From contig NW_021167080.1 in assembly GCF_003711515.1 (NCBI RefSeq), positions 841,200-905,199 of the forward strand: a stretch of 64,000 nt of DNA, read 5' to 3'. Both the position numbers and the translations under genes were made by a program. The notes beneath the pieces are model-generated. The model did not search any database, was not told the origin of the DNA, and saw nothing but the letters and a program-made list of their open reading frames with translations. Shown piece by piece: positions 58,161-64,000 of the stretch; position 1 is the stretch's first letter, and each line of letters begins with the position of its first letter. This DNA is from Sodiomyces alkalinus F11 (taxonomy: Eukaryota; Ascomycota; Sordariomycetes; Glomerellales; Plectosphaerellaceae).

Positions 58161-59689
58161 TCACGACCCCTTTAGGGCGTCCTTAAACCCCACTAACGTA
58201 TCGTCTAGAGGGGTGGGCTCGCGCCTAACCGCCTCGCTATTATCCTCTATATATACCTGGCTCTACCCCGTGGTAATAGCCGCCGTTCCCCCCTTTTACC
58301 TACTACCCGCAGATAGTATCGAAGGCCGAAAAGATAGAGGCGTCTTCGCCTTCTGCTTTTTCTTCTTCTTCTCTAATAAAGGAGTTAAGGGCGTTAGAGT
58401 CTTTTTCCCCTTACCCTTCTTTACTAATAAGGTCGGTACTATATTATTATCGTCGGGTACTTTATAAGGGTCCGGCGGACCCTACGGACCTTACGGTATT
58501 ATAACCCCCGATAGCGAGCCTTAAGGTTACGTAGAGCTACTACCGTCGCTAAATATATTATTATCTATAAAGCTAACCCCCGCGGGGGCTAAGGTTGACT
58601 CTGAGGTTATAGGTAGGTCTTCCTAGGCCTAAGCCTAGGCTAGGTTAAGAGTAGCTATCTACTCGAAAGTAATAGCCGTCCGCTCCTAGGCCGCGAGGTC
58701 GCGCTCGTGTAACGTAAAGCGTTATTATTTAATATTAAGGCGTTTCTGCTTAACGGTAAGACGCTACTACTATAGCCCGACGAATTACTTAAGGAGCGAC
58801 TCTATACTATTAAGCCTCTTATAGATATCTTCCGCCGTTTTCTAGCGGGCGTCGGTAACTTCCTTAGCTTAACGGAGTAGCTATAGCTTCCTTAGTAGCC
58901 GACTAGTTAACCTTTAGCGTCGTTTAACCTAGAGCCTCTCTAAGGATAACCTAGTATTAAACTGCTATAGCCTAGTATTAGTAGTATATAGGATTATTAA
59001 GGGTACTATAAAGGATTAATACGGGGACACGGTTAGTAATACTCACGCGATAACTCTTATTTAGGCTACCTTTTTCGATAGCGATAACTAAAACCTTCTC
59101 TAGTTACTCGGTCGCGTTCTTATCGGTAATAAGGAGCTATTATATATATTAGAAACGGGCCTACGGAGTAGTCTATAAAGGGAGGGGCTATAGCTATAAG
59201 GATAATAAAGATATATAACTTACTACGTGGTATTTTAGGCTATTATACTTAGAGTAATAGTGGTATTTATTTATACGCCGACCGCTATCGGTGTATCGGT
59301 ATATCACGGCCTTAATAGTATACGTCTTTTCCTTGAAGATAATTGTTACTAACTTACCTGTATAACGTATATAGGGGGCCTTTAGATCCCCGCCTATACC
59401 GATATCTATTACCCTTTAGCGTGGAGTGACCGATAGGGTAGTAGTCGATAACGACGTAGCCGTAGTAGGAGTAGGAGGCTTTAGCGTAGTAGGAGTAGTA
59501 ACCTGCGTTATAGGTTAAGTAACCAATTATAGGGCAGACTACCTAGCGGACTATAAGGTTACTACCGTAGCCGTGGTCTTAAGCCTTTCAGAGGCCCGTA
59601 TTATACTCCTAGGAGTGGCGGCGCGTTTATTATTATCTTCTTAGGAAGGTATAGTGATTATATTATATCGCGTGGTTACCTAGTATTAT
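58161..59689 (-). pseudogene. G2 antisense Cys-rich ORF with intron
   Basis: Counterpart of the G1 antisense ORF: ATA start region near 59689, Cys-rich region about 59300-59230, GTAAGT at 59223, branch-like box, TAG ending at 59137 (87 nt), then the coiled-coil and Lys-rich exon to TGA at 58163-58161. The exon lengths are not exact multiples of three, so small indels are present. An 84-codon plus-strand open frame at 58213-58467 is its shadow. Confidence 0.62.
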
Positions 59690-60134
59690 AGGCTAAAATT
59701 AGGTTTAGAGATACTTATAAGATAGTAGTTAGTTAATTAATTAGTTAATAAAGGCTATAAACCGTTAATACGCGATACCTTAGACTAGGTAGAACTTATT
59801 AGGCGTAGTATAATCGAAAAACTAAGTATAGAAGAGGAAGAAAAGAATAGAAAAAAAGAGTAACGGCAGATTACGAGATATCCCTAATAGTAGTTATATA
59901 GTACCTCTTTTTAGTATAAAGAAGGAAGCTACGAAATTCACGGAAGGAGTAGTAACGAGCCCTACGTAATACTAAGAGGGAGTCTTTATAAGTCGATTAA
60001 AAGGATAGCCTAGGAGGATAAAGGGATAGACTAAGGAATTAGTAGAGGAACCGGCCTAGAACCTATTAGGTTCACGGATATACTATTAGCTTTAGTAGTT
60101 TTTAGTTAACGAATTGAAGGGAGGGGGTACGTAC
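59690..60134. other. G2 DNA upstream of the antisense ORF
   Basis: Like 45617-46010 of G1: taattaattagttaata stretch, then the purine-rich gaagaggaagaaaagaat part. No ORF. Confidence 0.45.
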
Positions 60135-60408
60135 TATCGCATAGACAGGACCACGACATGGTCCATAGGGGATCCAGGGGGGATCCACTCCCTGACTAAG
60201 GGCTTCGGGCCTCGGGTATCAGGATATAACAGGGGCGGATATCGGAAAAGACCGAATAGGATCCAAATAATATAGTACCTATAATAGAGTCTTCACCACC
60301 TAAATTAAGAGTACAAGAGACTCACACAGATATAACTTAATATAATACACATACACGTGATTTCTGCTCTACTAAGTTAATTATCCAAGTGCCTTTTGAC
60401 GTGCAACA
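60135..60408 (+). repeat. Solo LTR of family I in G2, TSD cgtac
   Basis: The 274-bp insertion is absent from G1 at the matching place (gggggtatataccc in G1, gggggta|cgtac in G2). It is flanked by cgtac at 60130-60134 and 60409-60413. It starts tatcgcatag, ends gtgcaaca, and is related to the LTR at 36480-36685. It is only partly RIPed. Confidence 0.85.
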
Positions 60409-60608
60409 CGTACTCGGGTTAGAGCCACAGCCGAAGAGGCTTTATATAGGAACTAGGCGGGGACCTATCGGGGTCCTATTATAGAGGGCTTTAGGTCGGG
60501 GTATCGGGGTTTTAGGGGTTAGACTTAGAGACTGGGTTTTCGGAGTAGCTAAAAGGCCGGCACGGACTAAGCGCTCCTAAGGATAGGAGTATTGGAGGGA
60601 GGTCGCTA

Positions 60609-60850
60609 TATTAGATGCCGATAGTAGTGGTTATAATAGGTCCTTAGTATAAACCTATAGGGGTCTAGGTATACCTAGTCTAAGACCCCTTAAGGTATAA
60701 ATAAAGTAAGTTATTGTATAGCAAATAGAATAGCCCTTTAAAGTAAGTAAGGAAGCCCTCGAGGAAGTAAATAAATAGTCCTTGAGGAGTAAAGGAGTAG
60801 AGCGTAGTCTTAAGGAGCGAGGGGGCCTCCCCTTTAAAGAGGGAGGCTAG
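60609..60850 (+). repeat. 3' LTR of G2, truncated by element H
   Basis: It matches the first about 240 bp of the 351-bp G LTR and stops at gggaggctag, where a new LTR start tattatagg follows. A 67-codon minus-strand open frame at 60680-60883 is incidental. Confidence 0.85.
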
Positions 60851-61946
60851 TATTATAGGTATACTATAAGGAGTGACAGGCAACTACTAGACGACACAGG
60901 ACTATTTAGGGACTAGTGGGAACTAAAGAGGGGGTATCGTGATAAGATTATTCGTTAAGTCCCTTTAAGACTCTAGGAACTGTAGAAGTGTTAAAGGTGT
61001 CTTCGTATAGAGTAGCATAATAGTGATTGACCGATACGTCCTAAGTGAATAGTGGTTCGTCTACAGGTAAGGGGTCTTAGAATACTTAGATTATTCGTTA
61101 CCCGCCTTAAGAAAGAGGTCCCTGAGGCGCTCCTTTTATAGCTATCCGGGGTCTAACTAGAATCCTCCTATTTATTCCCGGCTAACTCCCTTAATATAAG
61201 ACTATCACACCTAATATCTTAACCTTTATCCTCCTGTTAACTCTTAGTGGTCCCACCTCTAACTTCCTGTGGCCTAATATCTAGGAATCTAGATATAGCC
61301 TCGGCCCTTCTAGGTCGTGGTAATATCCCTCGTGGATACTATCTCTTAGCTATATAATAGCGAGACTATAGCGACAACCTATTAATTCCAGATATACCTA
61401 CTATTAGATAGGCCCTTCTAGATCGTGGACCTAAGTCGTATAGATACTATCCCTTAGCTATATAATAGCGATACTAAGGCAATAACCTGTTAATTCCTGA
61501 TATATCTGCTACTAGTGGGCAGGCCCTTTAAGATCGTGGATATAAGTCTCGTGGATACTATCCCTTAGCTATGCTATCGAGATAGTGCCGTATTAATAAC
61601 CGGTTAGTCCGTGATATATCTGCTGTTGTTGACCCGATAAGCTGAGTATATCTTATCGTCCCTTACTGAGTATATCCGTGATAAGAAGGCACTCCCCTTT
61701 TTATACCTACCTAAGGTCTTCTAACTAAGTGGGTGGCGAGAGGCCTTCTTAGGAATATGTTTAGGTGTAAGCTGGTTCCTAAGCTAATTAGCTTACTAGA
61801 TCTAAGCTGGCTTTTAAGCTAACTAGCTTATTAGACCTCGACACGTCATATCTCTAACGGTCTAACCTGACTACAATCCCCCTATCTATATATAAGTCTA
61901 GTGCTAGTCCTGTGGTAACGTATAAGCACTATATATTCTGATAATA
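60851..61946 (+). repeat. Putative 5' LTR of element H, mildly RIPed
   Basis: The start is set by the sharp break in the G2 LTR, the end by the ctgataata box near 61946; the end is uncertain since the second LTR is outside. TpG and CpA remain frequent here, so this is younger or was poorly targeted by RIP. Confidence 0.5.
61303..61632. repeat. Tandem repeat of about 110 bp, 3 copies, in the H LTR
   Basis: Units start ggccctt at 61303, 61411 and 61522 (spacing 108 and 111). Each contains tcgtgga or tcgtggt, gatactatc(t/c)cttagctat and ends (c/g)atataYctRct. Confidence 0.9.
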
Positions 61947-62640
61947 TACCCCTCTCTAAAAAATACTCCTATCTTTTGGAGCGTAAGTGCGGATAATTAA
62001 AAAGGGATTAGTTATCTAGTAAAGGAAACCTGTATTATTATAAAACTCTTTAGGATAACCGTCTTTATTTGGACCGGGTTTTTTCTTCCTACTTAGAGTA
62101 CTTAAGGAAGATAATAAGCGTTCGGCCTTTAAACCGTAGATATAGCTATATCTAACTAAGACGTTATTCGGTATAAAGGTTCTAAGGGTAGTATAATTAG
62201 TTTAAAGAGCAAAGTAAACAGGAATCTATAAATAACTATTATATAAATAAATAATATACCTAAAATATCCTTAAAATCAGTATATAAAGAGATTACCTAT
62301 AGTGTTACCGTTAACTCGCACGGATCTTATTACGGTAAGAATAAAAGGATATAGGAGGTTTAATAATAGGTGTAATATATCGTCGTGGTAGATATAAGAA
62401 AGGTATACACGGCTCTCTAGGGTTAGTTAACCTCTTACTATAGCAATAATAATAATATTAACTATTTTCTCGCATAACCTTCTTCTAATATTTTTCTTTT
62501 CTAATCTAAGTATATATTCATAGCTCTTATACTATAGGTAAGTGGCTCTATATATCTCCCGTTAACGATTGATAAGTAATAAGGGGTAGTCTTTATTTAT
62601 AATACTAAATAGTTTCTAATATTAACGCGCCGATATCCTT
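61947..62640 (+). other. Leader of element H
   Basis: No coding frame recognised. AT-rich, with several aata and tatata runs. Confidence 0.4.
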
Positions 62641-63740
62641 TATTACTATATCTAATAACCTGACTAAAAACTAGTTAGGGCTTATTATAGAGTATATAGA
62701 GAATCTCTGCTAGAAGAATATAGTATTACGGCTAATACTAGGCTAGTAGAATAGTATTAATAATAATAGTAATAATACTCCTACTAGAGTAGTTAACTAG
62801 GGTAAAAGCCCCGTTATTAAACTATTATCGGGTAGTAAGTATACTCCTAGTAAGTATAAAGAGAATAATAATAATAGTATTATTATAATTAATAATAATT
62901 CCTTTAAGGGGTTCTCCGAGGGGGAGGGTAGTAAGGCGGTTATAGTTAACTACAGGGAGGAAAAGGAGGATAAGGATATTACGGACTCGGACACGGTTAA
63001 TAACGTTAACGAGGATAAGGATATAGCCGATACCTATAAAGGCGATAATAAGCTATAGGAGGATACTATATACACGGTTAAGGAGGACGTGGAGGGTATT
63101 TACCCCCGCGCTCCTTATAATCGTTATACGTGGCACTTCCTATATCTTAAGCTAGACGGTAGTCGTGACTATATTATCTTCAGCGCCTATAAGGAGGCGT
63201 ATACTATTAATTCGTATAAATACGAGTATTACTAAGGTAATAGTTCTCGGGGTTACGTAAAGGTAAGTAATTATAACCCCTTCCTAATAAGCTACTCCGT
63301 GGATTACTAATAGACTTCTAGATAATACTTAAGGCTAAGTTACTAGGTAAGCGTATATAGCGTTATCTAATTAAAGCTAATAAACACGGCTATTACACCG
63401 ATATATAGCTTATAAGTAAACCTTACCCCCTAAGAGAGTATGTCTTACTAACTTAGTAATAGGCCGAATTAAAAGAGCTATAAGTTTTACTACGTAAGGC
63501 TAAGAGCGGCTATTAGGCCTAGAACCGTCGGGGCTTTAGTAAGGCTCTTATAGTCCGCCGCGCCGCCGAAAAGGCGGTTCGAGATACTTAGTCTTATTAG
63601 GAGATTATAAAGAGTACGCTACTATGTTCCGTAGCTATAGGTAAACGTTTATATAAGCACCTACTTAGTAAGTAGCCGTATTAAAAGGGGGGGCTAAGGG
63701 GCGGTCGATATATAGTTACCGAGTATTTATATTAGGGGGG
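62640..63740 (+). pseudogene. Unrecognised degraded ORF of element H
   Basis: Plus frame with few stops from about 62810: an Asn/Ser-rich stretch, GFSEGEGSKAVIVNYREEKE (about 62900-62960), an acidic DSDTVNNVNEDKDIADTYKGD (62984-63045) and a more structured part RAPYNRYTWHFLYLKLDGSR (63110-63170), YIIFSAYKEAYTINSYKYEYY. A second frame then reads KANKHGYYTDI and LLRKAKSGYQA. Position after the LTR suggests gag, but I see no zinc knuckle and no family. Confidence 0.4.
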
Positions 63741-64000
63741 GGGACTTTAGGCCTCAAAATTTCGCTTTTCTAGTTTTTCTATCTGATATAATAATAAGTC
63801 CTTACGGAGTAATAATTAACTTTCTAGACCCTAATTTAGGAGGTTTACGGGTTCGGTATATAAATTCCTAAAGTTCTGATACGTAAGGTGTTTCCTAGAC
63901 CTAGTATATTATGATTGAACTTTTAAGGCGTTCTAAGTGTTTATCTAAGGAGTATATCGGGACCTCCTAGTATAATACTCGCGAAGGAGTAATTCCGGGA
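63741..64000. other. End of window, no feature seen
   Basis: RIP-type AT-rich sequence after a ggggggggg run. No ORF or repeat recognised. Confidence 0.4.

Larger units (their letters stand above)
60851..64000 (+). mobile_element. LTR element H, 5' part, continues beyond the window
   Basis: It is inserted in the G2 3' LTR. A long LTR-like region (about 1.1 kb), starting TATTATAGG (TGTTATAGG before RIP), is followed by a leader and a degraded coding region. No pol motif falls inside the window, so superfamily is unknown. Confidence 0.55.

Noticed and set aside
1..64000. CRISPR array, bacterial operons, rRNA or tRNA genes
   Set aside because: None seen. Tandem repeats are short or element-internal, and no tRNA-like cloverleaf was recognised by eye.

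Overview
The window looks like a filamentous ascomycete (Pezizomycotina) chromosome at the edge between gene-bearing DNA and a repeat-rich block. The only intact gene lies at the left end (1-1400, minus). It is the partial Swc2/Vps72 (YL1) subunit of the SWR1 chromatin remodeller and has ordinary base composition. From about 1.95 kb to the right end nearly everything is transposon sequence bearing the signature of repeat-induced point mutation (RIP). CpA and TpG are almost gone, TpA is hugely enriched and CpG is kept. Coding stretches are therefore littered with TAG/TAA where CAG, CAA or TGG once stood, and Cys becomes Tyr, His becomes Tyr and Asp becomes Asn. Reading frames stay open for kilobases if those stops are ignored, which is how the pseudogenes below were found.

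Layout. 1.8-6.85 kb: Ty1/copia element A, minus strand, 3' LTR next to the host gene. 7.4-10.78 kb: 3' half of a chromodomain Ty3/gypsy element C, minus strand, with an antisense Cys-rich ORF and a 10-N assembly gap. 10,779-31,775: one LTR element, E, inserted in C. Its 357-bp LTRs match in length, the flanks share a 4-5 bp target-site duplication, and C's RNase H frame resumes on the other side at 31,776-32,211. E carries gag and pol, then an unrecognised coding region and a degraded Ulp1/C48-type cysteine protease ORF. A 6.6-kb Tad1-like LINE sits inside E with a perfect 15-bp target duplication. 32,212-35,561: a gag-only LTR element, T. 35.56-37.69 kb: two copia gag fragments in opposite orientations, the second preceded by an LTR (family I).

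37,688-60,850: two sibling chromodomain gypsy elements. G1 (37,758-46,577) is inserted inside the 5' LTR of G2, with TSD cctag on both sides. G2 is interrupted in its RT by a non-autonomous LTR element L (49,752-54,892, TSD gtacg) carrying an unknown ORF of about 580 codons. It also holds a solo family-I LTR (60,135-60,408, TSD cgtac), and its 3' LTR is cut at 60,850 by element H, whose long LTR contains 110-bp tandem repeats and which runs off the window.

Most interesting: (i) element E, an LTR retrotransposon of about 14.3 kb with a Ulp1-like ORF downstream of pol; (ii) spliced, antisense, Cys-rich ORFs 3' of pol in gypsy families C and G, with an intron at the equivalent place; (iii) element L with its unknown ORF; (iv) a 47-bp duplication bracketing the 28.6-kb nested block. 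All element boundaries are read by eye. Nothing here was aligned or searched.
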